Source: Methylococcus mesophilus (GTDB lineage: Bacteria; Pseudomonadota; Gammaproteobacteria; Methylococcales; Methylococcaceae). Taken from it: DNA of 64,000 nucleotides. A program made the position numbers and the translations under genes. The stretch lies in NCBI RefSeq assembly GCF_026247885.1, contig NZ_CP110921.1, forward strand, positions 1,364,001 through 1,428,000, given 5' to 3'. Numbering within the stretch: the stretch's first letter is position 1; each line of letters opens with the position of its first letter. The notes under the pieces are model-generated. The model was not told the DNA's origin, did not search any database, and was given only the letters and a program-made list of their open reading frames with translations. Positions 10,326 to 18,872 of this stretch are shown piece after piece.

Positions 10326-11456
10326 CTACCACGCGCCAACGCCGCTTCCTTCCGGCATCTCGCCCGCCGAGGGAGCGATGCGGTGGAACGCGTCCCAGCG
10401 CCTGACCGGCCCTTCATCCGCGGCCTGGTCATACCAGCGGAACGCCTCTTCGAAATTGCGTGTTACGCCGCGGCCCTGCTCGTACATCAGACCCAAGTGG
10501 AACTGCGCGTCCGCGTGGCCTCGCTCGGCTGCAAGCCGGAACCAGTCCACCGCTTCGGCGTCGTTCCGCTCCACACCCAGGCCTTCCATGCACAACCGCC
10601 CGAGTTCGAACTGGGCCAGCGGATTACCCAACCCAGCGGCCCGCCGGTACCAGCGGGCCGCCTCGGCGTAGTCCTTGACCACGCCATGGCCCGCTTCATA
10701 CATGGCCGCAAGCGCAGTCTGGGCGGTGGAATCGCCGTGCTCCGCCCGCCGCCTCCAGTCTTCCAGTGCTTTGCCGTACCAGCGTAGGGAGCCGTCCGCG
10801 TCGCGCGCCATGCCCAGACCCAACTCGGCCATCAGGCCCAGGTTGAAACAGGCGCGGGCATGTCCCTGGAATGCGCCGGCCCGATAGCAACGAACCGCTT
10901 CGGCATAATCGCGGACGACGCCCAGGCCATCCTCGTATAAGCGCCCCATCGCCCACTGGGCATGCGCACAACCTCGTTCCGCCGAACGGCCGTACCATTT
11001 CAGAGCCTCGCGGTATCCGGCTGCGACGCCTGCTCCGGCCTCATGGCAAAGACCGAAGACGAGTTGCGCCAAGGCATCGCCACCTTCTGCGCGCTCCCGC
11101 CACCGGTCCAGCGCCACGCGATACCATTTTCCCGCCTCGCCGAGGTCGGAAGGGAACCCGAGACCGGCCTCGAGAATCAAGCCCAGTTCGAGCGCCGCCG
11201 CCGGCTCGCCTTGTGCGGCGGAGCACCGGTACCAGTAGATCGCTTGCTGGATGTCCCTGACCGTGCCGAGGCCATCGCGGAAACAGAGGCCAACACGCCG
11301 CTGCGCCGAAGCGTCGCCCGCCTCGGCCTTCGTCACCCACGCCGTGAAGGCCGCCGCATCGTCGCCGCTCTCTAACTCGGGCGAGACCGGACCGGCAACC
11401 GTGGGGGAAGGACCGGTTAGGTTCCCTCCCGAATCCCGTTTTCCGCCCAACCCCAT
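10326..11456 (-). CDS. Sel1-repeat (tetratricopeptide-like) protein
   Basis: 376 residues made almost entirely of about nine ~36-residue Sel1 repeats with the AxxxLGxxYExGxGVxxDxxEAxxWYxxAA pattern, for example YEDGLGVVRDYAEAVRCYR. I chose the ATG at 11456 because GAGGAG stands six bases upstream. A longer frame reaches 11507. No signal peptide is clear. Sel1 solenoids mediate protein-protein contacts; the partner is unknown. Confidence 0.85.
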   Translation of the reverse strand: MGLGGKRDSGGNLTGPSPTVAGPVSPELESGDDAAAFTAWVTKAEAGDASAQRRVGLCFRDGLGTVRDIQQAIYWYRCSAAQGEPAAALELGLILEAGLGFPSDLGEAGKWYRVALDRWRERAEGGDALAQLVFGLCHEAGAGVAAGYREALKWYGRSAERGCAHAQWAMGRLYEDGLGVVRDYAEAVRCYRAGAFQGHARACFNLGLMAELGLGMARDADGSLRWYGKALEDWRRRAEHGDSTAQTALAAMYEAGHGVVKDYAEAARWYRRAAGLGNPLAQFELGRLCMEGLGVERNDAEAVDWFRLAAERGHADAQFHLGLMYEQGRGVTRNFEEAFRWYDQAADEGPVRRWDAFHRIAPSAGEMPEGSGVGAW

Positions 11457-11543
11457 TCGCATCTCCTCGCTGCGCGCTGACGCCGATCTTGCCCGACACC
11501 GACGCATCGCACAAGTGCCTCGCGCTCGGCGCCTGCGGTACCG

Positions 11544-12203
11544 TCAGTGGCGTCTCACGGAACCCTGGGCTTGCGGCTCCGCAAGTTTGAATTCGAGCAG
11601 CTGCGCCAGGTGGTCCAGCCGCTCAGCGACGGACACGGCCTCCACCAACGCCTGCCTCTCGGCCATTTCGAAAGGCAGTTGGCCGATCATGAGGTTGACC
11701 AGAGACGTGGTCGGCATTTTCTCCAACAGCAGATCGTCGACTTCCATCGACTTGCGGGAAAAGTAAGTCCTGAGCAGCGGATAAAGGCGGTGGCGTTCTT
11801 CGCATTCACCCTCGTCGGCTTCGTAGTCGACGGAAAAACGCCCCCACCGGGCCATCACGCGCCGATAGCCGCGCGTGACCGCCAGTTCCTCGCCCACGTC
11901 GAAACGGCATATGCCGGTGAGCACGATGATCAGGCGGCCGTCCTGAGTCTCGCTGAAGGAAGTGATGCGTCCGGCGGTACCCGTCCGGCAAACCGCCGCG
12001 TCCTCCTCCGACGCGGAAGGATCGGGCTGCACCATGCCGATCATCCGGTCCGCCCCCAGGGCATCGAACACCATGTTGAGGTAGCGGGGTTCGAAGATAT
12101 TGAGGGGCAGCTGGCAGCCCGGCATCACCACCGCACCGGGCAGCGGAAACATCGGCAGGCTTTCGGGAAGGCGGGAGAACGGCGGTGTGAATGAGTGGCT
12201 CAT
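11544..12203 (-). CDS. LON peptidase substrate-binding (Lon-N) domain protein
   Basis: 219 residues with the Lon N-domain pattern: LPMFPLPGAVVMPGCQLPL near the start, NIFEPRYLNMVFDAL, and an internal RIVLTGICRFDV-like segment. No ATPase or protease domain follows, so it is the stand-alone form common in proteobacteria. I prefer the ATG at 12203 to a GTG eight codons upstream. Its function is unknown; roles in binding unfolded proteins are inferred from Lon. Confidence 0.85.
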   Translation of the reverse strand: MSHSFTPPFSRLPESLPMFPLPGAVVMPGCQLPLNIFEPRYLNMVFDALGADRMIGMVQPDPSASEEDAAVCRTGTAGRITSFSETQDGRLIIVLTGICRFDVGEELAVTRGYRRVMARWGRFSVDYEADEGECEERHRLYPLLRTYFSRKSMEVDDLLLEKMPTTSLVNLMIGQLPFEMAERQALVEAVSVAERLDHLAQLLEFKLAEPQAQGSVRRH

Positions 12204-12355
12204 GCGTTTTTCACGTTTCGGCACCACCGCGGCAAGCCGGGTGGGAAAAGCCTATGGTCCGGTCGGATACCCTATTATGACAGCCCTCCCTGCGGATGTG
12301 CGCTTCTCGCAGGCCGAGGTTCCGGAGCGTCAACGAAAGTCGGACAATAGCGGCC

Positions 12356-13453
12356 ATGACGAAACCGCCCATCGCCAGTTTCCGCTCCGTTTCCAAGCAC
12401 TACGGCACCCACTACGCGCTCTGCGCCTTCGATCTCGACCTGAGAGAAGGCGAGCTGCTCACCCTGCTCGGCCCGTCTGGCTGCGGCAAGACGACGGTGC
12501 TGCGCCTGCTGGCCGGTTTCGAAACGCCGGATTCGGGCGAAATCCTCCTGGATGGGCGGACGCTCGCCGGCGTGCCGCCGGAAGCGCGCAACGTTAACAC
12601 CGTATTCCAGAGCTATGCCCTGTTTCCGCATCTGAGCGTGTTCGAGAACGTCGCCTTCGGGCTGAGGATGCGGAAGCTCGGCGGCGCCGAAATCCGGGAC
12701 AGGACCGAATCGGCGTTGCGCATGGTGCGGCTGGAAGGGCTCGGGGGACGCCGGCCGCTGCAACTGTCCGGCGGACAGCAGCAGCGCGTGGCGCTGGCCC
12801 GGGCCCTGGTCAACCGCCCGCGGGTGCTGCTGCTGGACGAATGCTTGAGCGCTCTGGACTACCGGCTGCGGCACGACATGCAACTCGAACTCAAGGAACT
12901 GCAACGGCAGACCGGCATCACCTTCGTCTTCGTGACGCACGACCGTGAGGAGGCGCTGTCGATCTCGGACCGCGTCGCCGTCATGCGTGACGGGCGGATC
13001 GAGCAGTTGGGGCGGCCCCGCGACATCTACGAGCGTCCTGCGAACCTGTTCGTAGCGCAGTTCGCCGGCGAGAGCAACGTGCTGGAAGCGACCGTCACGG
13101 CTAAGCCCGGCCCGGATGCCTTAACCGTAAGCGTGGCTGGGACGCCTGTCACCGTGCAGACCGACCGGAATTTCGTCATCGGCGAGAAGATCGCCCTCGT
13201 CCTGCGGCCGGAGGACCTCCATGCGCACGACGACGCCACCGGCCGCGGCGGCCTTGCCGGACGGGTGCTGGAACGCACGTACCGCGGCGTGACCCTGGAT
13301 ACCCTGATCGCCCTGGACGCCGGGCCGCGCATCAAGGCCTGCGAATTCTTCCGCGAGGACGCGCCGACGCTGGACCATCCGCCGGGTCAGCGGGTTCGTG
13401 TGGGCTGGACGCCCGGCTGGGAAATCGTTCTCCCCCATGATGCCGAAACTTGA
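12356..13453 (+). CDS. potA: Spermidine/putrescine-type ABC transporter ATP-binding protein
   Basis: 365 residues: Walker A GPSGCGKTT near residue 40, signature LSGGQQQRVALARAL, Walker B LLLDECLSALD (the common Pro after DE is Cys here), H-loop FVTHD, then a C-terminal TOBE regulatory domain (to ~360). It energises uptake through the PotB and PotC permeases next to it. The ATG at 12356 fits family length. Its end overlaps potB. Confidence 0.9.
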   Translation: MTKPPIASFRSVSKHYGTHYALCAFDLDLREGELLTLLGPSGCGKTTVLRLLAGFETPDSGEILLDGRTLAGVPPEARNVNTVFQSYALFPHLSVFENVAFGLRMRKLGGAEIRDRTESALRMVRLEGLGGRRPLQLSGGQQQRVALARALVNRPRVLLLDECLSALDYRLRHDMQLELKELQRQTGITFVFVTHDREEALSISDRVAVMRDGRIEQLGRPRDIYERPANLFVAQFAGESNVLEATVTAKPGPDALTVSVAGTPVTVQTDRNFVIGEKIALVLRPEDLHAHDDATGRGGLAGRVLERTYRGVTLDTLIALDAGPRIKACEFFREDAPTLDHPPGQRVRVGWTPGWEIVLPHDAET

Positions 13454-14288
13454 AGCCTTCAAGACTGCATCCGTCGGCCTGCTTTCCGGCTGGCTGCTGC
13501 TGTTCGTGCTGGCGCCCAACCTGCTGGTGGCAGGGCTGAGCCTCCTCAGCCGGAGCCCGGCGGGCTTCGCCGGCGGGCCCGCGACGCTCGACAACTACCG
13601 CCGGCTGACCGACCCGATCTATCTGCACGTCTTCGCCGAGTCTTTCGCCACGGCGTTCATCGCCACCCTGCTCTGCCTGCTGCTGGGCTATCCCTTCGCC
13701 TATGGCCTGGCCCGCGCCCGGCCAAGGCTGCGCCCGCTGCTGCTGACCCTGGTGATCGTCCCTTTCTGGACCAACTCACTGGTGCGCATCTACGCCATCC
13801 GCGGCCTGCTCGCGGCCAAGGGAGCGGCGAACCACCTGCTGCTGGCCGCGGGGCTGATCGACCAGCCGGTACGGCTGCTGTACACGCAGACCGCCGAGAT
13901 CATCGGCCTGGTCTACGTACTGCTGCCGTTCATGATCCTGCCGCTGTACGGCAGCCTGGAAAAGCTCGATTCCCGCCTGCTGGAAGCGGCCCGGGACCTC
14001 GGCGCCGGCCCCTTCCGGAGATTCCGGCACGTGGTCCTGCCGCTGACCCTGCCCGGCATCGTCGCCGGCTGCCTCCTGGTTTTCCTGCCGGCGCTGGGCC
14101 TGTTCTACGTAGGCGACGTGCTGGGCGGTTCGCGCCATCTGCTGGTCGGCAACCTGCTCAAGGACCAGTTCCTGGAAGCTCAGGACTGGCCTTTCGGCGC
14201 CGCCGCCAGCCTGGTGCTGATCGGATTGCTGCTGGCTTTCCTCGCGCTCTATGCGGGGGCGGCGAAACGCATCGCTCCGGACGGCTAG
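13437..14288 (+). CDS. potB: Polyamine-type ABC transporter permease PotB
   Basis: 283 residues with six hydrophobic segments and the EAA loop EAARDLGAGPFRRFRHVVLP (residues ~180-199), which contacts the ATPase. The start ATGATG at 13437/13440 overlaps the potA stop, so the two are translationally coupled. The substrate class (spermidine/putrescine) is inferred from the PotA-B-C-D gene order. Confidence 0.88.
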   Translation: MMPKLEAFKTASVGLLSGWLLLFVLAPNLLVAGLSLLSRSPAGFAGGPATLDNYRRLTDPIYLHVFAESFATAFIATLLCLLLGYPFAYGLARARPRLRPLLLTLVIVPFWTNSLVRIYAIRGLLAAKGAANHLLLAAGLIDQPVRLLYTQTAEIIGLVYVLLPFMILPLYGSLEKLDSRLLEAARDLGAGPFRRFRHVVLPLTLPGIVAGCLLVFLPALGLFYVGDVLGGSRHLLVGNLLKDQFLEAQDWPFGAAASLVLIGLLLAFLALYAGAAKRIAPDG

Positions 14289-14680
14289 TCCCGCGACAGA
14301 TGAGCGAGTTCAGCCGCGCTCGCCTCCCAGTTGCGGCCGTCGAAGGGCTCGACCGTCAGCCGGCCCACGGTGGAAGGGTCCAAGCAACGCGCGTTGACGC
14401 TGTAGCCGTCCGGATTGGAGCGGGGAACGTAGAACGACTTGATGCCGCAATGCCCGCAGAACAAATGCCGGGCCACGCCGGTGTTGAAGCTGTAGGACAC
14501 CAGGGCATCTTCGCCGCGCAGGAGCTTGAATCGGGATGCCGGAACGATCAGGTGCTGGAATCCCGTCATGCTGCAAATGGAACAATTGCACTCCTGCACC
14601 ACGAGATCACACCCGGCGCGGACTTCGAAGGCGACGGCGCCGCAGTGGCAGCCGCCGCGATGTATCACATATTCGGTCAT
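14285..14680 (-). CDS. GFA/CENP-V family zinc protein
   Basis: 131 residues with the GFA zinc pattern: GGCHCGAVAFEV, CNCSIC and LFCGHCGIKSFYVPR. The family was named for glutathione-dependent formaldehyde activation, but most members are uncharacterised; a link to formaldehyde detoxification would suit a C1-using host. It is antisense and sits exactly between potB (its stop overlaps the potB end) and potC, interrupting the transporter operon. Confidence 0.87.
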   Translation of the reverse strand: MTEYVIHRGGCHCGAVAFEVRAGCDLVVQECNCSICSMTGFQHLIVPASRFKLLRGEDALVSYSFNTGVARHLFCGHCGIKSFYVPRSNPDGYSVNARCLDPSTVGRLTVEPFDGRNWEASAAELAHLSRD

Positions 14681-14703
14681 GCGAAGAACGATGAGTCTTG
14701 AGA

Positions 14704-15516
14704 ATGAGAAAGTCCGCCTGGCTTGAGCAGGGGAAGGACATTGTAGCGGCGATTCCGCTCGGCCGGCTGCACGGAATACTGGTCTATGCCTTTCTCTACT
14801 TGCCCATGGCCACGCTGATACTGGGGTCGTTCAATGCCTCGAGATACGGCATCGGCTGGCAGGGTTTTACCCTGAATTGGTACGCAAACCTGGCGGACGA
14901 TGCCGAAATCCTCGCCGCGGCCCGCAATTCGCTGACGGTGGCGGCGCTGTCCGCCACCCTCGCGACCGTCGTGGGCACCCTGAGCGCGGTCGGCCTGTAC
15001 CGCTACCGGTTCCGCGGCAGAAGATTCCTGATGGGCCTGCTGTTCGTCACCCTGATGTCGCCGGACATCGTCATGGCGGTGTCGCTGCTGGTCCTGTTCA
15101 TCGGCTTGCGGCTGGAGCTGGGCCTGTTCACGCTGTGGTTGGCGCACACCGGCTTCTGCCTGCCTTTCGTCACCCTCACCGTGCATGCGCGGCTGCAGGG
15201 ATTCGACAATGCCCTGGTCGAAGCGGCGCGCGATCTGGGCGCCGGGGAATGGACCGCCATCCGCCGCATCGTGCTGCCGCTGGCGCTGCCGGCCATCGCC
15301 GCGGGCTGGCTGATGAGCTTCACCCTGTCGCTGGACGATGCGGTGGTCAGCTTCTTCGTCACCGGTCCCGATTTCGAAGTCCTGCCGCTGCGCATCTATT
15401 CCATGGTCCGGCTCGGCGTGAAGCCCGAAGTGAACGCCCTCGCATCGCTGCTGTTCGCCGTCTCGCTGAGCTTCGTGGTGCTCGCCCAATGCCTGCTGCG
15501 GAAGGACCGGGAATGA
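14704..15516 (+). CDS. potC: Polyamine-type ABC transporter permease PotC
   Basis: 270 residues with six hydrophobic segments and the EAA loop EAARDLGAGEWTAIRRIVLP. The C-terminal part has DDAVVSFFVTGPDF, the family DDxxxxxFxxG motif. I chose the ATG at 14704 over a TTG two codons upstream. It is separated from potB by the antisense GFA gene and overlaps potD by ATGA. Confidence 0.9.
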   Translation: MRKSAWLEQGKDIVAAIPLGRLHGILVYAFLYLPMATLILGSFNASRYGIGWQGFTLNWYANLADDAEILAAARNSLTVAALSATLATVVGTLSAVGLYRYRFRGRRFLMGLLFVTLMSPDIVMAVSLLVLFIGLRLELGLFTLWLAHTGFCLPFVTLTVHARLQGFDNALVEAARDLGAGEWTAIRRIVLPLALPAIAAGWLMSFTLSLDDAVVSFFVTGPDFEVLPLRIYSMVRLGVKPEVNALASLLFAVSLSFVVLAQCLLRKDRE

Positions 15517-16547
15517 TCCGGCACCGGCTGGTCGCATTCGCGCTCGCGGCCTTCCTCGCCCCGCTGGCAGCGGGGCAGCGCGAACTGCGCTTCTTCAACT
15601 GGTCGGACTATCTGCCCCCGGCGGTGCTGGAGAACTTCACCCGCGAGACCGGCATCCAGGTGCACTACACCACATACGACAGCAACGAGGCAATGTATGC
15701 CAAGGTCAAGCTGCTCGACGGCGGCGGCTACGACTTGGTGGTTCCGTCCACCTACATGGTAGACCGGATGCGCAAACAGGGCTTGCTGCGCCCACTGGAC
15801 CGCTCGCGACTGCCCCGCTTCGGCAATCTCGATCCATATCACCTCGACCTGCCGTTCGACCCCGGCAACCGCTACAGCGTGCCCTACCTGTGGGGGACGA
15901 CCGGCATCGCGGTCAACGCCGAACGGATCGATCCCGCCAGTCTGCACGCCTGGGCCGACCTCTGGCAGCCGCGGTTCCGCCACGCCCTGCTCCTGCCTAA
16001 CGACATGCGGGAGGTGTTCCACATGGCCATGCTGGTGCTGGGGCTGCCGGTCAATTCGACCGATCCCGCGCATATCGAAGCGGCCTACCGCAAGCTGCGC
16101 GAATTGATGCCCAACGTGCGCCTGTTCAGCTCAGATGCCCCTCAAGTTCTGTTTATCACCGGCGAAGTGGGCGCTGGGATGATCTGGAACGGAGTCGCCT
16201 GCCTGGCCGCGCGGGAAGCCCCCGCCATCCGCTTCGTCCAGGCCGCGGAAGGGCCTCTGCTGTGGATGGACAACCTGGCGATCCTCAAGAACGCCGCAAA
16301 CCCGGACGAGGCGCACGCGCTCATCGACTACCTGCTGCGGCCGGAAGTGGCCCGGCTGATAAGCGAGACCGTAGGCTACGCCACCCCGAATGCCGCTGCC
16401 GTCGCAATCCTGCCCCCCGGGATCAGGAACGATCCGGTGATCTACCCGCCCGCAAGCGTGATCGGACGTGGGGAGTACCAGGTCGACCTGGGCGAGGCCA
16501 TCAGGCTCTACACCGAATACTGGGAGAGGCTGAAAGCCGGGCAGTGA
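15513..16547 (+). CDS. potD: Polyamine-type ABC transporter periplasmic substrate-binding protein PotD
   Basis: 344 residues with an N-terminal signal sequence (MIRHRLVAFALAAFLAPL) and the PotD features LRFFNWSDYLPP, YDLVVPSTYMVDRM and VPYLWGTTGIAVN. It binds the substrate in the periplasm for PotABC. The ATG at 15513 overlaps the potC stop (ATGA). The reading frame stays open far upstream, but that part is inside potC and not real coding. Confidence 0.9.
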   Translation: MIRHRLVAFALAAFLAPLAAGQRELRFFNWSDYLPPAVLENFTRETGIQVHYTTYDSNEAMYAKVKLLDGGGYDLVVPSTYMVDRMRKQGLLRPLDRSRLPRFGNLDPYHLDLPFDPGNRYSVPYLWGTTGIAVNAERIDPASLHAWADLWQPRFRHALLLPNDMREVFHMAMLVLGLPVNSTDPAHIEAAYRKLRELMPNVRLFSSDAPQVLFITGEVGAGMIWNGVACLAAREAPAIRFVQAAEGPLLWMDNLAILKNAANPDEAHALIDYLLRPEVARLISETVGYATPNAAAVAILPPGIRNDPVIYPPASVIGRGEYQVDLGEAIRLYTEYWERLKAGQ

Positions 16548-16550
16548 GGA

Positions 16551-16817
16551 CTATGAGCCGTAGTAATGGAAACGGCAGGCGATGATCACCAGATCATCGT
16601 CCGTGGCGCGGTAAACCAGGCGGTGAGTATCGTCGATGCGCCTGGACCAGTAACCCGACAGGTTGCCGCGCAAAGGTTCCGGCTTTCCCAAACCTGAAAA
16701 CGGTTCGCGAGCCGCGGCGGTAATCAGAAGATTGATGCGCTTGAGCGTTTTTCTGTCCTGCTCCTGCCAGTACAGGTAGGCCTCCCCGGCATCCGGAACG
16801 AAACGGATGACACGCAC
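16551..16817 (-). CDS. yoeB: YoeB/Txe family mRNA interferase toxin
   Basis: 88 residues from a GTG start two bases past the antitoxin stop. It matches YoeB closely: [46 protein letters not shown] and a terminal ACRFHYYGS containing the catalytic His-Tyr end. YoeB cleaves mRNA at the ribosomal A site when freed from YefM. It forms a two-gene operon with yefM, convergent with potD. Confidence 0.93.
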   Translation of the reverse strand: MRVIRFVPDAGEAYLYWQEQDRKTLKRINLLITAAAREPFSGLGKPEPLRGNLSGYWSRRIDDTHRLVYRATDDDLVIIACRFHYYGS

Positions 16818-16819
16818 GC

Positions 16820-17071
16820 TCAGCCGCCGTCGCCGATCAATTCTCGCGGTACAGCCTGATCTGCTTTGTCCTGCTCGATCGCCCGCGCCAAAGCCGCGGC
16901 ATTGGCCGGTGTTGACATCGGGTACAGGGTTTCCAGCATGCTGTTGTAATGCTCCAGGGACATCACTACGGCATCGCGGCGGCTGATGATGGTCACGTCG
17001 GCGTCCTGCACCACGCCATCCAGCACGGATTTGAGAGCATTGCGGGCATGGGAATAAGTCACAACTTTCAT
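16820..17071 (-). CDS. yefM: YefM family antitoxin
   Basis: 83 residues beginning [19 protein letters not shown] and containing [20 protein letters not shown], the Phd/YefM pattern. The N-terminal part binds DNA and the C-terminal tail wraps YoeB. The frame is open further upstream, but this ATG matches the family start, and a TGTACA operator core lies 25 bases before it. It is encoded first, the usual order. Confidence 0.92.
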   Translation of the reverse strand: MKVVTYSHARNALKSVLDGVVQDADVTIISRRDAVVMSLEHYNSMLETLYPMSTPANAAALARAIEQDKADQAVPRELIGDGG

Positions 17072-17095
17072 AGCGATACAACCTGTCCAACAAGA

Positions 17096-17101
17096 TGTAC
17101 A
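17096..17101. promoter_or_regulatory. Probable YefM operator core (TGTACA)
   Basis: The hexamer TGTACA is a perfect palindrome about 25 bases upstream of yefM, within TTTGTACATCTTG on the coding strand. TGTACA cores are the known recognition sequence of YefM and YefM-YoeB in autoregulation. Only one copy is seen here, whereas the E. coli operator has two, so repression could be weaker. Confidence 0.5.
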
Positions 17102-17121
17102 AATATCAGTAAGCCAGACAC

Positions 17122-18201
17122 TCAAGGCAAGGAAGCCGCTACGATCCGCCGTATCGCCGCCTCGTCCGCTTCGATGCATTCCACCAGCCTGAACTGAACC
17201 CGCGCCCGGTGGAGATTGTGGCCGCGGCTTTCAGTGCGGAAGTACACGTCGCCGGCCAGATGGTCGGCGAGAAAACGGATGCCGAGTTCGAGCGGAATCA
17301 GGCGGATGGCGTCGTAGAGATGCTCGCGGTCCGCCGCTGTCAGCATATTGGCCGCTTCCGAGAGATACCCCCTCAAGATGGCTTCGCAAAGCGTCAGGTC
17401 GAAGCGCGTCGACTCCGGGTCTTCGGGAGATTCGCCGGAATTGTTGCAGCAGGAACGGAGGCAGTCGCCGATGTCGTAATGAACCAGGCCCGGCTTGACC
17501 GTGTCGAGATCGATGAGCGTCAGGGCGCACTCGCCGGCCCGGTCGAACAGGATGTTGGCGAGCTTGGGGTCGCCGTGGATGACGCGCAACCGCAATAGGC
17601 CGGCGGCCTTGGCCCGCTCCAGCACCGGCACGAAACCCCGCCGCGCCTCGACGAAGCCCAACGCCTGGCGGAGCGAGGGATCGTCGAGCCCCCCGGCTGC
17701 CGCCCGGGCCGCATCCAGTCCGGCGAGATAGCCCGGGGCGACATGAAAATCCGGCAGGGAATCTTCCAGTTCAGCGCAATCGACCTCGCCCAGCGCTGCG
17801 TGGAACGCCCCCAGCACGCGGCCGACCGCGACCGCTTGGCGCTCCGTCGCGATCCGGTCCAGCACCCGGCTGCCTTCGATGTAGCGCAAGGCCCGCCAGT
17901 GGCCGCCTTCGGCATCGAGCACGGTATCGCCGCCCTCGCGCGGCGCGATCAGGTCCGGCCAGTGGTCGGCGATGTCGGAGCGGCCGCCGCGAACATGGGC
18001 CTGGATCCGGCGCAGGTTGGCGGCGATCCGCTCGGGATGCGGAAACACCCTGGCGTTGATTCGCTGCAGCACGAAGCGGGGCGATGCGTCGGGAGACACC
18101 AGCCAGGTCTGGTTGATCAGCCCGTCGCCCAGCGGCTCGACGCCATATCCCTCGCCTGCCGGCAGGAAGCGCGCCGCCATGAATTCCGGTTCGACACTCA
18201 T
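17122..18201 (-). CDS. Aminoglycoside phosphotransferase-fold small-molecule kinase (APH family)
   Basis: 359 residues. The N-terminal part has GLINQTWLV and RFVLQRINARVFPHPERI, resembling N-acetylhexosamine 1-kinase/homoserine kinase-like members. The catalytic loop is LRVIHGDPKLANILFD and the metal-binding motif is ALTLIDLDTVKPG. It should phosphorylate a small hydroxylated compound, probably a sugar; the substrate cannot be named. Its ATG overlaps the stop of the upstream smr-domain gene (ATGA), so the two are co-translated. Confidence 0.8.
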   Translation of the reverse strand: MSVEPEFMAARFLPAGEGYGVEPLGDGLINQTWLVSPDASPRFVLQRINARVFPHPERIAANLRRIQAHVRGGRSDIADHWPDLIAPREGGDTVLDAEGGHWRALRYIEGSRVLDRIATERQAVAVGRVLGAFHAALGEVDCAELEDSLPDFHVAPGYLAGLDAARAAAGGLDDPSLRQALGFVEARRGFVPVLERAKAAGLLRLRVIHGDPKLANILFDRAGECALTLIDLDTVKPGLVHYDIGDCLRSCCNNSGESPEDPESTRFDLTLCEAILRGYLSEAANMLTAADREHLYDAIRLIPLELGIRFLADHLAGDVYFRTESRGHNLHRARVQFRLVECIEADEAAIRRIVAASLP

Positions 18202-18791
18202 CGCGGCTTGAGCGAGGTCAGACCCAACTTCTGGCGGGTGATTTGCTTCTGTCTTTCGCTCTTCCGCAGCATGACGTAGACGGCGCCAGTGCCGCCGTGC
18301 CAGCGCTGGGCGCTGTGGAAGGCGAGCACTTCGTCGAATTGCGGCAACCAGCGTGCCACGTAGCTCTTTAGATAGGTCGGCTTGCCGGCCTCCCGCCCGC
18401 CCTTGCCGTGATTGATCAGTACCGTGCGCACGTCGTGCTTCATACAGTCGTGGACGAATTCGAACACCGACTTGCGTGCTTCCTCCACGCTCAGGAGATG
18501 CAGGTCGAGCACGGCTTCGATTTCGTAGACACCCTGCTCCAACTTGCGGAACACCGCGTGCTGGATGCCCTGGCGGCGGAAGCTCAGCACCGCCTCGCGA
18601 TCGAGGAACTCGACGAAGTCGGTGGTGAGGAAATTGGGGTCGCGCCCCACGGCCCGCTGCGCCGCCGAACGGCGGTAGAGCTGGCCCGGCGTGGGCCCCT
18701 CCTTGGGGCGCAAGGGTGCGTGGTCCGTGGGCTTGAGTGGCGTCACGCCTTCCATCTCACGCCGGAACAGTTCGTTGTCATCGGTATTCAT
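18198..18791 (-). CDS. Smr domain protein (SmrA/YdaL-like)
   Basis: 197 residues from MNTDDNELF. The C-terminal Smr domain carries VLDLHLLSVEEARKSV, HGKG (VLINHGKGG) and GGTGAVYVML, the nicking-nuclease/RNA-cleaving core. The N-terminal region contains the RPKEGPTPGQLYRRS element shared by YdaL-like proteins. The domain is known from the MutS2 C-terminus. The frame is open 14 codons upstream, but this ATG matches relatives. Confidence 0.85.
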   Translation of the reverse strand: MNTDDNELFRREMEGVTPLKPTDHAPLRPKEGPTPGQLYRRSAAQRAVGRDPNFLTTDFVEFLDREAVLSFRRQGIQHAVFRKLEQGVYEIEAVLDLHLLSVEEARKSVFEFVHDCMKHDVRTVLINHGKGGREAGKPTYLKSYVARWLPQFDEVLAFHSAQRWHGGTGAVYVMLRKSERQKQITRQKLGLTSLKPR

Positions 18792-18872
18792 TGGGACAAT
18801 TCTTTCATGGGAGGGACGCTTAATTGCGCACACGCTACGAGAGAACGACCGCGCATCCGCCCCGGAATTCCT

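Noticed and set aside
14877-15512. Long N-terminal extension of the potD frame
   Set aside because: Lies inside potC in another frame. The signal-peptide Met at 15513 and the ATGA overlap give a better start.
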